Counted from the stretch's first letter, positions 31,199 to 39,577 are shown. The stretch is 42,699 bases of DNA from an uncultured Oscillospiraceae bacterium (GCA_934631005.1 CAKTXA010000024.1:1-42699); one strand, 5' to 3'. Made by a program: numbers and translations. Notes: a model not told the origin generated them from the letters alone.

Positions 31199-32443
31199 TC
31201 AGCGATAGTAGGCGTCGTAGAACTCGGTGATGTTCTCCGCCGTGACCGGGATGAGATCATAGCCGGTGAAGGCGGGGATGGGCGTGCCGTTTTCCACGAG
31301 GTCGATGATGAGGTTGCCCATGCCAACGCCGGACGGCGCGGAGGCCAGACCCACGAGGACGCAGCGGTCGGCGAAGTCGGGGTTATTTTCCAGCAGCTCG
31401 CAGACGTCGGACATGCCGCAGGTCTCGGAGATGATGACGCTGTCCATCGGGATGCCATTCTCCTTAATGAGCGTGAACGCCGGAACGTTCAGCGAACCCG
31501 TGCCGGAGGCGATGATCCACTTGTCGACGGTGCTCTTGTTCGCCTGCAGCGTGGGGGCGAGCTTGTTTTCGATGTCGTCCGCCAGACCGGCGCCGCAGTC
31601 CAGCCACAGGATGCGGTCGTCGGGGATGCCGGGCAGGGCCTCGGTGATGGCATCGTAATACGCCTGCGAGCGCTTATGAATGGCCTCGACGGCGGGGGAG
31701 TCGGCGATGACGAAGAGAAAGTTGCTGTAGTCGTCGTTCACGCCGTCCAGGAAGTTCTCGTCCTGGATCTTCTGCGCGGCCAGCTTGCCGGTCTCATAGA
31801 ACAGGAAGTAGTCGTCCAGACCGTAGTGCGGGGAATAGAAGCCGTAGGCGTCGGCGCCGGGATCGTCGGTGGTGAGGTATGCGATACCGGCGTCCTGCAG
31901 CATGGCCATCGCATCGGGCAGGAGGGCGGTGTTGACCGGCGTCATCACCACAACGTCAAAGTCCTGATTGATGACGTTCTGGATGCCGTCCAGCCATGCC
32001 TGCTCGTCGGAGTTGGCGTCGACGAACAGGTACTCGTAGCCCGCCGCCTTGACGGTCTCACCCAGAGCGTTTGCCTTGGGTGTAAACCACGGACCAGAGA
32101 ATTTGCAGACAAAGGCGACTTTAATAACACCGTCGGCGTTAAAGTCCTTGTAGTTGGGATAGTTGCTGTAATACCAAGTGTCGGTGGAATCACTGTACTC
32201 AAAGCCGGTCAGGGGGTCGGACGTGAGCGTACCGGCCTCGCGGGCGGCCTCGGCGTCCTCCTCGCTCAGCACTTCGCCGTCGGCGGCAGCGGGGGCTTCC
32301 GCGGCGGGCGTTTCGGCGGCCGGTGCGTCAGCGGCCGGGGCATCGGCGGCGGGGGTCTCCGCCGCGGGGGCGTCGGTCTTGGCACAGGCGGCCAGTGCGA
32401 ACACCATGACCAGCGCCAGAAGCAATGCGATCCATTTTTTCAT
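31199..32443 (-). CDS. Substrate-binding lipoprotein (periplasmic-binding type 1 fold)
   Basis: A 414-residue lipoprotein. The signal peptide ends in the lipobox LAAC (Cys20). Residues about 22-57 are a low-complexity Ala/Pro/Glu/Asp linker with repeated APAAETPAAD-like units. The rest looks like the type 1 sugar-binding fold (VIKVAFVCKFSGPWFTPKAN, FDVVVMTPVNTALLPDAM, WIIASGTGSLNVPAF). No permease or ATPase gene is adjacent, so it is an orphan binding protein that may serve a distant transporter or a sensor. GGAGGT lies 7 nt before the ATG at 32443. Two hydrolase genes start in the opposite direction. Ligand unknown. Confidence 0.85.
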   Translation of the reverse strand: MKKWIALLLALVMVFALAACAKTDAPAAETPAADAPAADAPAAETPAAEAPAAADGEVLSEEDAEAAREAGTLTSDPLTGFEYSDSTDTWYYSNYPNYKDFNADGVIKVAFVCKFSGPWFTPKANALGETVKAAGYEYLFVDANSDEQAWLDGIQNVINQDFDVVVMTPVNTALLPDAMAMLQDAGIAYLTTDDPGADAYGFYSPHYGLDDYFLFYETGKLAAQKIQDENFLDGVNDDYSNFLFVIADSPAVEAIHKRSQAYYDAITEALPGIPDDRILWLDCGAGLADDIENKLAPTLQANKSTVDKWIIASGTGSLNVPAFTLIKENGIPMDSVIISETCGMSDVCELLENNPDFADRCVLVGLASAPSGVGMGNLIIDLVENGTPIPAFTGYDLIPVTAENITEFYDAYYR

Positions 32444-32541
32444 TTTCGTAACCTCCACAGTAAATTTGAATGGGGTGCGGGATGCTGAGCCGATCTAAAT
32501 GAACTAAAATATTTTATATCGGACTCAAATCATCTGAAAAC

Positions 32542-32570
32542 ATTATATTCGCTTTTATCGGATCACGCAA
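32542..32570 (-). promoter_or_regulatory. Promoter of the substrate-binding protein gene
   Basis: Minus strand: TTGCGT (32565-32570), 17-bp spacer, TATAAT (32542-32547). The spacer contains TCCGATAAAA, also found upstream of the nearby LacI gene. About 100 nt of leader follow. Confidence 0.6.
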
Positions 32571-32667
32571 TTGTCTGAATGCTCAATAATTTTACCGTTT
32601 TCTTGGTGAAACTGACGGTTTTTCTTGACTTCTCAAAAAAATTTACCGCCTTCATCGGTGGTTTGTC

Positions 32668-32696
32668 TTGACATTGCGTTCGGATTTTCGTATCCT
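32668..32696 (+). promoter_or_regulatory. Promoter of the hydrolase pair
   Basis: TTGACA (32668-32673), 17-bp spacer, TATCCT (32691-32696). The 32444-32762 interval is AT-rich and otherwise holds only this promoter, the divergent one, and short motifs that may be operators. Confidence 0.6.
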
Positions 32697-32762
32697 GTAT
32701 ATACTGAACACGCACAAATGGTAAAAGTATTTACTTTATCTAAAATATTTCAGGAGGCACCT

Positions 32763-33638
32763 ATGCAAGTCCGACACGTCAGCATCTTCACCGGCGACAC
32801 CGCGCTGCCCGCCACGCTCCGGCTGCCCGACAGCGCCGCGCCCGCGCCCGCCGTCGTCTTTCATAACGGCTACGCCGCCTATAAGGAAATGTACGACGGC
32901 ATGGCGGCCGAGCTCTGCCGGAATGGCTATCTCACCCTGCAGTTTGACCCCCGCGGCACCGACGGCGAGGGGCGCGGCCGCTTTTTGTGCGGCACGCAGT
33001 GGATGGAGGACGCCTGCGCCGCCGTGAGCTACGTCTGCGGCCTGCCGCAGGCGGACGCGTCGCGCGTCGCCTTTTCCGGCGTGAGCATGGGCGGCGGCAT
33101 GACGATCCTGCAGGGCGCGGCCGATCCGCGGCTCAAGTGCCTGCTGGCCATGGCTCCGCCTGCGCACTTTGCCGAGCAGATGCGCGAGGCGTGGGTCCGC
33201 AATCAGGGCGAAGCGGCGTGGCAGGCGCATCTGGAGCACCTGTTCCGCGACGCGGCGCGCTGCGCGCACGGCGACCCCTCCGAGCGGATGGACGGGGCGT
33301 ATGCCTGCTGGGGCCTTCGGCTGAGCGAGGAGGAAAAGGCGGCCAATCGCCGCGCGCAGCCGCGCGTGGCGCATGAACTGACGCTCTCGTCGGTGCTCAA
33401 CAGCTACCTGTACTATGATGTGCGCGCCGCGGCGGCGCGGCTGCGCATCCCGCTGTGCCTTGTCCACGGCACGGCGGATGAGACCATCGGCTATCACTGC
33501 TCCGAGGAGCTGTACGCCGCGACGAGCGCGCCGGTCAAAGAGCTGCACCTGATCCCCGGCAAGACGCACGTCCTGCCGGAGGTCGCCTGCGACGAGGTCA
33601 CGCGCATCGCGCTCGACTGGTTCGGAAAATACTTATAA
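32763..33638 (+). CDS. Alpha/beta-hydrolase (dienelactone-hydrolase/peptidase-like)
   Basis: A 291-residue cytoplasmic hydrolase. The nucleophile elbow is GVSMGG (Ser108), the acid Asp lies in HGTADETIGY, and the catalytic His in GKTHVLPE. The early FHNGYAAYKEMYDGMA and FDPRGTDGEG are typical of acyl-peptide or ester hydrolases of this class. AGGAGG lies before the ATG. The serine hydrolase gene follows after 31 nt in the same transcript. The substrate is unknown. Confidence 0.85.
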   Translation: MQVRHVSIFTGDTALPATLRLPDSAAPAPAVVFHNGYAAYKEMYDGMAAELCRNGYLTLQFDPRGTDGEGRGRFLCGTQWMEDACAAVSYVCGLPQADASRVAFSGVSMGGGMTILQGAADPRLKCLLAMAPPAHFAEQMREAWVRNQGEAAWQAHLEHLFRDAARCAHGDPSERMDGAYACWGLRLSEEEKAANRRAQPRVAHELTLSSVLNSYLYYDVRAAAARLRIPLCLVHGTADETIGYHCSEELYAATSAPVKELHLIPGKTHVLPEVACDEVTRIALDWFGKYL

Positions 33639-33669
33639 GGAAACGGCAGAAACGCCGGGAGGAACTTGT

Positions 33670-34821
33670 ATGCGGAAACTGAACGCCGAAAAACTGAACA
33701 GGACGCTGCGCGCCCGACTGGAGGAGGACCTTGCCGCCTGCCGCATCTCCGGCGCGCAGCTGCTGGTGCGGCAGAGCGGGCAGACGCTGTGCACGCTGAA
33801 GGCCGGGTATCAGGACGTGCGCACGCGCGAACCGCTGCGGGACGACGCCATCTACCGTCTTGCGTCCATGACCAAGCCCATCACCGGCATCGCCGCGCTC
33901 ATCGCCGTGGAAAACGGCTGGTTCGATGTGCACGACGACGTCGCCGGCTATCTGCCGGAGCTTGCCGATATGCAGGTCGCCGTTTTGAGGGACGGCGAGC
34001 CGGTCGTCGACCATCCGGCGGCCTCGCCGCTGAAGATCTATCAGCTGCTCTCGCACTGCAACGGCATGATGTGCGAGACGCCTGTGGGCGAAGCGCTGTT
34101 CCGCCGGACGCCTGCGGCGGCGTTCCAGTCCATCGAGACGGCGCTTGCGTACGGCGCGGCGCAGCCGCTGGCATTCGACCCCGGCACATACACCGCCTAC
34201 ACGGGCTATGTGTCATTTGACGCCGTCGCCCGCATCATTGAGTTAAAGAGCGGGCTTTCCTATGCGGAATTCCTGCAGAAAAATCTGTTCGGGCCGCTCG
34301 GCTTGCGCGATCTGACGTTCACGCCGGATGATGCGCAGTGGGCGCGCATGATCACCATGAGCGACCGCACGGAGAATCCCGCCCACATCGCCGTGGACAT
34401 GGGGCGGCACATTTTTGAGGGCTTCCCGCTGACGTATACCTGCGCGGGCGCGAGTCTGTGCAGCAGCCTGCACGACTACGGCGTGATCGCCGAGCTGCTG
34501 CGCGGCGCGGGCAGCTATCGCGGCGTGCGCATTTTTGACAGCGCACTGCTGGCGCTCCTGACCACGCCCTACGTCCCGCCCGAGACGCCGAACCGCGACC
34601 CCGTCTCCAGCTGGGGCCTCGGCGTGCGCGTCGTGGATCAGCCGGGCGTACTGCCCATCGGCGCGTTCGGCTGGAGCGGCGCCTATGGCACGCACTTCTG
34701 GGTCGACCCGGAAAACGACGTCACCGCCGTCTACCTGCGCAACAGCCGCTGGTACGACAGCCACGGCGGCGGCGAACTGGGCGCACAGTTTGAGCGGGAT
34801 GTGATGAGCTGCCTTCAATAA
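33670..34821 (+). CDS. Beta-lactamase-family (class C-like) serine hydrolase
   Basis: A 383-residue protein with the SxxK active site SMTK (66-69, in YRLASMTKPITG), a Tyr motif in the YTAYTGYVSF region, and a C-terminal GWSGAYGTHFWVDP block where the HTG-like motif is expected. There is no signal peptide, so it is probably a cytoplasmic esterase or peptidase rather than a resistance enzyme. GGGAGG precedes the ATG. Second gene behind the alpha/beta-hydrolase, followed by a terminator. Confidence 0.85.
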   Translation: MRKLNAEKLNRTLRARLEEDLAACRISGAQLLVRQSGQTLCTLKAGYQDVRTREPLRDDAIYRLASMTKPITGIAALIAVENGWFDVHDDVAGYLPELADMQVAVLRDGEPVVDHPAASPLKIYQLLSHCNGMMCETPVGEALFRRTPAAAFQSIETALAYGAAQPLAFDPGTYTAYTGYVSFDAVARIIELKSGLSYAEFLQKNLFGPLGLRDLTFTPDDAQWARMITMSDRTENPAHIAVDMGRHIFEGFPLTYTCAGASLCSSLHDYGVIAELLRGAGSYRGVRIFDSALLALLTTPYVPPETPNRDPVSSWGLGVRVVDQPGVLPIGAFGWSGAYGTHFWVDPENDVTAVYLRNSRWYDSHGGGELGAQFERDVMSCLQ

Positions 34822-34830
34822 ATTAAAAAA

Positions 34831-34864
34831 GGAGCCCCCCGGTTTACCGGGGGCTCCTTTTTAT
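34831..34864. terminator. Bidirectional terminator
   Basis: GGAGCCCCCCGG pairs with CCGGGGGCTCC (one extra C in the left arm) around TTTA, flanked by A-run and T-run, between the convergent serine hydrolase and LacI genes. Confidence 0.88.
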
Positions 34865-35874
34865 TATTTTATTGCCGCTGTGCTTTCGCGGGCGATCAGG
34901 CGGGGGGCGGAGAGGATGCGGTTTTCGCAGCCGTGCCCGGCCAGGATCTGCTCAAGCATCTCGATCCCGTAGGTGATCATCTCGCGGCGGTCGATGTGCA
35001 TGGTCGTCAGCGGCGGCGAGACGAACTGGGAGATGAGAATGTCGTCGATGCTGACAACGGAAATATCCTCCGGCACGTGCAGCCCGCACGACTGCAGGTA
35101 GCGCATCATATTGATCGCGTAGATGTCCACCGTGCAGAAGATTGCCGTGGGCCGCTGCGGGCCGCCGAGCGCCTTGTCCACGCATGCGCGCAGCGACTGC
35201 GTATCCTCCACGTCGATCTGAAAGCGGTTGGGATACAGCGCGATGCCCGCTTCGGTCGTGGCGCGCTGAAAGCCCGCCAGCGTCAGGGTGTTGAAATCGT
35301 GCAGGGTGCCGTTGCTGAGGTAGGCGATGTCCCGGTGGCCCAGCTCGATGAGGTGCCGCGTGACCTGATAGGCCGCCTCGGTATAATCCACACTGACTGC
35401 GTGCTGCCCGGGGGCACCGCGGCTGCTGTCGAGCACCACGAACGGGATGCCGACGCGGTCCAGCTCGGCGTAGATACCCGGCTCCTGATCGCCGAACACC
35501 AGCACGCCGTCCACCTCGCCGTTGCGGATGGCAGGCGGCAGCTCGATCACGCCGTCCTCGCCGGTGATGTAGGTCATCACCAGCGTGTAGCCCTTTTCGC
35601 GGCAGGCGACCATCGCGTTCATGCCCATCTCCGAGTAAAACGTCTGGTCCTCCAGATTCGCGTCCGTGCGGAACAGCACCGCGATGTAGGGCGAGCGTCC
35701 CTCCAAAATTCGCCGGTCCGCGCCGTTCGGGCAGTAATGATATTGCCGCGCGATGCTCAGGATCCGCTTGCGCGTCTCCTCGCTGATGCCGTCCTTGCCG
35801 TTGACGGCGATGGACACCGCCGCTGGCGATACCCCTGCCATCCGCGCAATATCCCGGTTCGTGATCTTCGCCAC
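34864..35874 (-). CDS. LacI-family transcriptional regulator
   Basis: A 336-residue repressor. The HTH is KITNRDIARMAGVSPAAVSI with the hinge KRILSIARQYHYCPN; a type 1 periplasmic-binding effector domain follows (VDGVLVFGD, FVVLDSSRG, the late SVVSIDDILIS). GTG at 35874 is preferred because GAGGGG lies 6 nt upstream and LacI proteins usually begin at this point; an in-frame ATG at 35880 abuts the Shine-Dalgarno. Likely sugar-responsive and a candidate regulator of the adjacent hydrolases and binding protein. The effector is unknown. Confidence 0.9.
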   Translation of the reverse strand: MAKITNRDIARMAGVSPAAVSIAVNGKDGISEETRKRILSIARQYHYCPNGADRRILEGRSPYIAVLFRTDANLEDQTFYSEMGMNAMVACREKGYTLVMTYITGEDGVIELPPAIRNGEVDGVLVFGDQEPGIYAELDRVGIPFVVLDSSRGAPGQHAVSVDYTEAAYQVTRHLIELGHRDIAYLSNGTLHDFNTLTLAGFQRATTEAGIALYPNRFQIDVEDTQSLRACVDKALGGPQRPTAIFCTVDIYAINMMRYLQSCGLHVPEDISVVSIDDILISQFVSPPLTTMHIDRREMITYGIEMLEQILAGHGCENRILSAPRLIARESTAAIK

Positions 35875-35897
35875 GCACATCCCCTCTTTCCGGTACC

Positions 35898-35926
35898 AGT
35901 ATATTAAAAGTTTTAGATAATTTCAA
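35898..35926 (-). promoter_or_regulatory. Promoter of the LacI-family regulator
   Basis: Minus strand: TTGAAA (35921-35926), 17-bp spacer, TATACT (35898-35903). The spacer contains TTATCTAAAA, which also occurs at 32736-32745 ahead of the hydrolase pair. Confidence 0.6.
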
Positions 35927-35989
35927 TCCGTTTTATCGGAAGAATTTTCATTTTTTTCGGAAGAAGGGCGGAAAACGCGGCGGGCGCGG

Positions 35990-36403
35990 TCAGATAGCGG
36001 TGCGGACGAAGGACAGGGCGGCCTGTGCGGCGCGGCGGAACCAGCCGACGTTGGGGTTGAGGACGTCATAGAGAAACAGGAACACGATGAGCAGGACGAG
36101 CGTTCCGAATGCGATGGCGAGCGCCCGGATCCAGCGGTCGCGCTGGCGGAGCTGGATCTTGAGATCGGAGATGCGGGCGAGATACACGGACTCCAGCGAG
36201 GACTCGCCCGCGTCGTCCGGGCAGACGCCGAGCGCGTCACACAGCACCTGCAGCGTGGCAACGCTGGTGTTGCCGCCGAGCCCGTTGAGAACGCGGGAGG
36301 CCGTGGCCTCCGAAATGCCCGCGAGCTGCGCAACGTCCTTCTGCGTGAGATCGCGGCGGCGCATTTCGTCATTGCAGTGGGTAACGAGCGAAGCAAGGTT
36401 CAA
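35990..36403 (-). CDS. HTH protein with C-terminal transmembrane helix
   Basis: A 137-residue protein: an XRE/LacI-like helix-turn-helix (LTQKDVAQLAGISEATASRV) at about 18-60, a linker with RISDLKIQLRQRDRWI, and one membrane helix (ALAIAFGTLVLLIVFLFLYD) near the C-terminus. TTG at 36403 is chosen because AAAGGA lies 9 nt upstream; GTG at 36421 in the same frame has no ribosome site. Membrane-anchored HTH proteins can sense envelope state. It is divergent from the small membrane protein at 36677. Role unknown. Confidence 0.7.
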   Translation of the reverse strand: MNLASLVTHCNDEMRRRDLTQKDVAQLAGISEATASRVLNGLGGNTSVATLQVLCDALGVCPDDAGESSLESVYLARISDLKIQLRQRDRWIRALAIAFGTLVLLIVFLFLYDVLNPNVGWFRRAAQAALSFVRTAI

Positions 36404-36676
36404 AACATCAGGTCCTTTCACAAATTTTCGACGAAAATTTCACGAAAAAGCGGAAATTGCACAAACTTGCATTGCTGAACCCCCCGGCCGGGGTACGCTG
36501 AGTGCAGAAAAAACAGCCGCGTAAGACCGGGCTGCGCAGACAGTGGGAACTTCTCTATTTCAGGGTAGCACAATATTTACCAGCGCGAAAGTGGCAAAAC
36601 ACACAAAATTCGACGTGAAGATTTGGCAGGCGTATATAACGGGACGTGGTGCAGGGCACAGAAAGGGGACGGGAAC

Positions 36677-37072
36677 ATGAACCGGAAGCGGCGGCAGACC
36701 ATGGAGCTGGCGGAAAAACGGATGGATACGACGGTGGGGCGGGACGTGACGAGCGTGACATATACGGCGCAGACGCGGACGCTTTTGCGCGAGGAGACGC
36801 TGGAGACCCGGCCGGCCGGGCCGGAGCGGCAGGCGGAGCGTCCCGGGGAGCCTCCGCCTGCGCAGAAAAAGACGGCGCGGGCCGCGGCGGGCCTTTTGCG
36901 GGTCAAGAGCCTTGTAGCACTGGTGCTGACAGGCGCGTTTGCCTACATGGCCGTCACAGGCAGGGTCTCGCAGGATTTTATGACCGTCTACGTGGTCATC
37001 ATCGCCTTCTATTTCGGCACCAGACCGCAAAAGGCAGGTCATGCGGCGGAGGGGGAGGATCGGAAAAAGTGA
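36677..37072 (+). CDS. Small membrane protein of unknown function
   Basis: A 131-residue protein with a very basic N-terminus (MNRKRRQ), a Pro/Arg/Glu-rich linker, and two hydrophobic segments near the C-terminus (LVALVLTGAFAYMAVTG and FMTVYVVIIAFYFG). The arrangement is reminiscent of small holin-like or phage-associated membrane proteins, but no family is recognised. ATG at 36677 is preferred to the TTG-type longer frame because GGGG/GGGAAC purine-rich sequence precedes it. A MITE-like repeat follows directly. Confidence 0.6.
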   Translation: MNRKRRQTMELAEKRMDTTVGRDVTSVTYTAQTRTLLREETLETRPAGPERQAERPGEPPPAQKKTARAAAGLLRVKSLVALVLTGAFAYMAVTGRVSQDFMTVYVVIIAFYFGTRPQKAGHAAEGEDRKK

Positions 37073-37386
37073 ATAGTGAAGAGTGAAAAGTGAATAAGTA
37101 AGCACCGGCTGCCGAATCCCCGACGCAGCGGCGAAACGCAGGCAGCCCTTTACCTTCCCCTCGGGGAAGGTGCCCCCGAAGGGGGCGGATGAGGGCCGGG
37201 GAGCACTTACGAATAGCTTAGCATGCTCAGTAAAACGTAACTGCTCCCCGGCCCTCATCAGTCAGCCTACGGCTGACAGCTTCCCCCAGGGGAAGCTATG
37301 GGCCCTCAGCAAACCGGCACTGCCCAAAAAGAACGATGGTGCATACCAGCGGGAGGGGCAAGCCCCTCCCCTACGTTACGACGAAA
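37072..37386. repeat. MITE-like intergenic repeat, copy E (left end missing)
   Basis: Begins at the AGTGAATAGTGAAG-type run and ends CCCCTACGTTACGACGAA. Contains TTCCCCTCGGGGAA, GCCCCCGAAGGGGGC and the inverted pair GATGAGGGCCGGGGAGCA / TGCTCCCCGGCCCTCATC. The left terminal repeat is absent. Confidence 0.75.
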
Positions 37387-37395
37387 TACGGCGTA

Positions 37396-39054
37396 TTACC
37401 TATTACTTAGAAAGCCGCCTTCTGGCGGCCGCGCCGTGTGGCGCGTCAATTCGGAGCGAAGCGGAGAATTGTCATAGGCGGAATTCATTTCCGCCGTAAA
37501 ATGATCAAATGGGACCAAATAAAAGGCCCACTCCAACGGAGTGAGCCTTTTATTTGGTGGAGCTGCTGAAACAAACGGCGAACACGCCGCAGCATTTGAA
37601 GCGGTTCCGGCAAAGCAGGTGTCAATCTCCTCCAGCAATGCATTGTCAACCGTGATGGATGTCCTGCCGGTGTTGAGAATCAGCGTCATTTTATCATCGT
37701 AGAGATATATTGCGTTGACAAAGATGTTGATAAGCCCCCGGCGGACGGCAGGGTCACTTGCGTCGCCGTGCTTGAGTGCATACAAAAACGCCCGCACCTG
37801 CGCCGCTGTGAAGTTGACCTGCTTGCTCAGCTCTATCGCAAGATTTGCTTCCATAGCCGCTTTTTCCTGCTGGCGCTTTGTGATACGCGCCATAATCAAA
37901 TCAACCGCCTGTCCGGTTTCAAGCGCTTTCCAGAGATTCTCAATGGCGGTATCCGCTTCCTGAATTGCCGACTTGAGATGCTTAATCGCGGGCGTATTGC
38001 CGGATTTCTTACAGGCTTTTTCTATTGACAGCGCGGTCTGCTCAATATTCGTATCCGTAAGCAGCCGCAGGCACTCCACGACAACACGGTCCTCAATTTT
38101 CTCTTTAGATACCGCTTTCTTTTTGCACTGGCGTTTTTTCGCGCCCTTACAGACGTAATAATGGTACATTGCGCCGGTTTTGCTTGTGCCGCAGTATCCG
38201 GTCATCATCTCGCGGCAATAGCCGCAGAACAGCTTAGTCGTCAGCAAATATTCTTCTTTCCCTCGGCTTCGTGCCGGAGCGGTTTTGTTTTTATCCAGTA
38301 TCTTCTGGACGCGCTCAAACAGCTCGTCGCTAATGATGCGCGGCATACCATTCGGTGTTTCCGTATCCTTATAGATATAATAGCCGATATAGCGCTTATT
38401 GCGCAGAAGCCTGTGCAGGCTGTTTTTGTTGAATTCTTTGCCTTTAGAGGTTTTTAGCTGCCTGCTGTTCAGGTATTGATTGATTTCCGTTACCGCTTTG
38501 CCGCTGGCATACAGTTCAAAAATCTGCTTGACAACGGCTGCGCCATCCGGGTCAACATGAAACCGCCGTTCTGCGTCTACATAATAGCCAAGGCCGGGAT
38601 TGCTGCCGTTACTCAGGCATTTATCTGCGTTGATATTCATACCGCGCTGGATTTTCTGCGACAGTTCCTTCGAATAATATTCCGCCATACTTTCCAGAAC
38701 GCCCTCCACAAAATGCCCGGAGGGGTCGTCGCTGATGTTTTCCTTGGCGGAAAGGACTCTTACATCGTTCTTCTTGAGCTTGGCTTTGTTTATGGCGCTG
38801 TCATAGCGATTGCGTGCAAAACGGTCGAGCTGATAGACAATAATGCCCTGAAATGTATGCTTTTCGCTGTCTGAAAGCATCCGCTGAAATTCGGGACGCT
38901 TGTCCGTTCGACCGCTCTGTGCGCGGTCAATATATTCGCCAATGACGGTATAGCCATTATTTTCAGCGTACTCATAGCAGACCTTGAGCTGACCCTCGAT
39001 GGATTGCTCCGTTTGAGAATGGCTGGAATAGCGTGCATAAATGACAACATTCAT
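37396..39054 (-). CDS. Large serine recombinase (site-specific integrase)
   Basis: A 552-residue recombinase. The resolvase catalytic domain covers 1-150: YARYSS with the catalytic Ser10, and YQLDRFARNRYD. A recombinase domain (about 155-260, GLGYYVDAERRFHVDPDGAA) and a zinc ribbon (CGYC and two later Cys, about 275-310) follow, then a coiled coil (about 350-425). Such enzymes integrate and excise phages and integrative elements. The last 60 or so residues are unusual: from PPNK onward the frame runs through a transcription terminator and an array of hairpins, so the natural end is uncertain. The ATG overlaps the stop of the XRE gene (ATGA). Confidence 0.9.
   Translation of the reverse strand: MNVVIYARYSSHSQTEQSIEGQLKVCYEYAENNGYTVIGEYIDRAQSGRTDKRPEFQRMLSDSEKHTFQGIIVYQLDRFARNRYDSAINKAKLKKNDVRVLSAKENISDDPSGHFVEGVLESMAEYYSKELSQKIQRGMNINADKCLSNGSNPGLGYYVDAERRFHVDPDGAAVVKQIFELYASGKAVTEINQYLNSRQLKTSKGKEFNKNSLHRLLRNKRYIGYYIYKDTETPNGMPRIISDELFERVQKILDKNKTAPARSRGKEEYLLTTKLFCGYCREMMTGYCGTSKTGAMYHYYVCKGAKKRQCKKKAVSKEKIEDRVVVECLRLLTDTNIEQTALSIEKACKKSGNTPAIKHLKSAIQEADTAIENLWKALETGQAVDLIMARITKRQQEKAAMEANLAIELSKQVNFTAAQVRAFLYALKHGDASDPAVRRGLINIFVNAIYLYDDKMTLILNTGRTSITVDNALLEEIDTCFAGTASNAAACSPFVSAAPPNKRLTPLEWAFYLVPFDHFTAEMNSAYDNSPLRSELTRHTARPPEGGFLSNR
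37515..37559. terminator. Terminator inside the 3' part of the recombinase frame
   Basis: CCAAATAAAAGGC..CACTCC pairs with GGAGTG..GCCTTTTATTTGG (about 19 bp, AACG loop). The A/T tracts are in the stem arms, so it can work in both directions. It lies within the annotated coding frame. Confidence 0.75.
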
Positions 39055-39407
39055 TTCTTGTCCTCGTTCAGCATTTGCAGCAGCGTTTCCTTGAGTCGTT
39101 CATTCATCGGCGATGTCGGGTCAAAGCACATCTCCACAAATCTCAGCATTTCGGGTGAACTGACATTCGCGCGCGGTTTTGCCTGATACAGCTTGCCCTG
39201 CGGTTCGTCGCAGCGAGCGAAGATATAATCCATTGAAACGTCAAAATAGTCTGCATATTTGCGCAGCAGCCCCACAGACGGCGTAGACTGGCCGTTCTCG
39301 TAGCGGTTCAGGCTCGACTGTGTCGTCCCGAGAATCTCCGCCAGCTTTACCTGCGGCAGTCCAACACCCTCGCGCAGCGCCCGCAGCCGTTTTCCAACCT
39401 CAATCAT
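39051..39407 (-). CDS. XRE-family HTH repressor
   Basis: A 118-residue regulator with HTH VGKRLRALREGVGLPQVKLA and TTQSSLNRYENGQSTPSV at about 4-58, then a short C-terminal region (EMLRFVEMCFDP). It precedes the recombinase in one transcript with a 4-nt overlap, which suggests that it controls recombinase expression. GGAGGGA lies 5 nt before the ATG at 39407. A perfect palindrome over its own -10 box is a candidate operator. Confidence 0.85.
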   Translation of the reverse strand: MIEVGKRLRALREGVGLPQVKLAEILGTTQSSLNRYENGQSTPSVGLLRKYADYFDVSMDYIFARCDEPQGKLYQAKPRANVSSPEMLRFVEMCFDPTSPMNERLKETLLQMLNEDKK

Positions 39408-39437
39408 CTCATTCCCTCCATAAGTAGTTCTATATAC

Positions 39438-39465
39438 AGTATACACGTATTCCGCAGAATGTCAA
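39438..39465 (-). promoter_or_regulatory. Promoter of the XRE-recombinase operon
   Basis: Minus strand: TTGACA (39460-39465), 16-bp spacer, TATACT (39438-39443). The palindrome TATACAGTATA (39433-39443) overlaps the -10. TTCTATATA occurs at 39428-39436 and 39478-39486. Confidence 0.65.
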
Positions 39466-39539
39466 CCCGGATTATATTTCTATATAAACTCAATATTCGA
39501 GCAATTTGACGGTATATAAGTTACACACACTCCGATTTC

Positions 39540-39571
39540 CCAAGGACTCCGGAAAAATCCGGAGTCCTTGG
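39540..39571. repeat. Perfect 14-bp hairpin
   Basis: CCAAGGACTCCGGA pairs with TCCGGAGTCCTTGG around four A. No U-run follows on either strand, but it sits behind the stop of the 80-residue HTH gene and may still end transcription or protect mRNA. Confidence 0.55.
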
Positions 39572-39577
39572 AGCACG

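Noticed and set aside
30593..32488. 631-codon plus-strand frame over repeat D and the binding-protein gene
   Set aside because: Its first part is repeat sequence and the rest is antisense to a lipoprotein with clear signal peptide and ribosome site.
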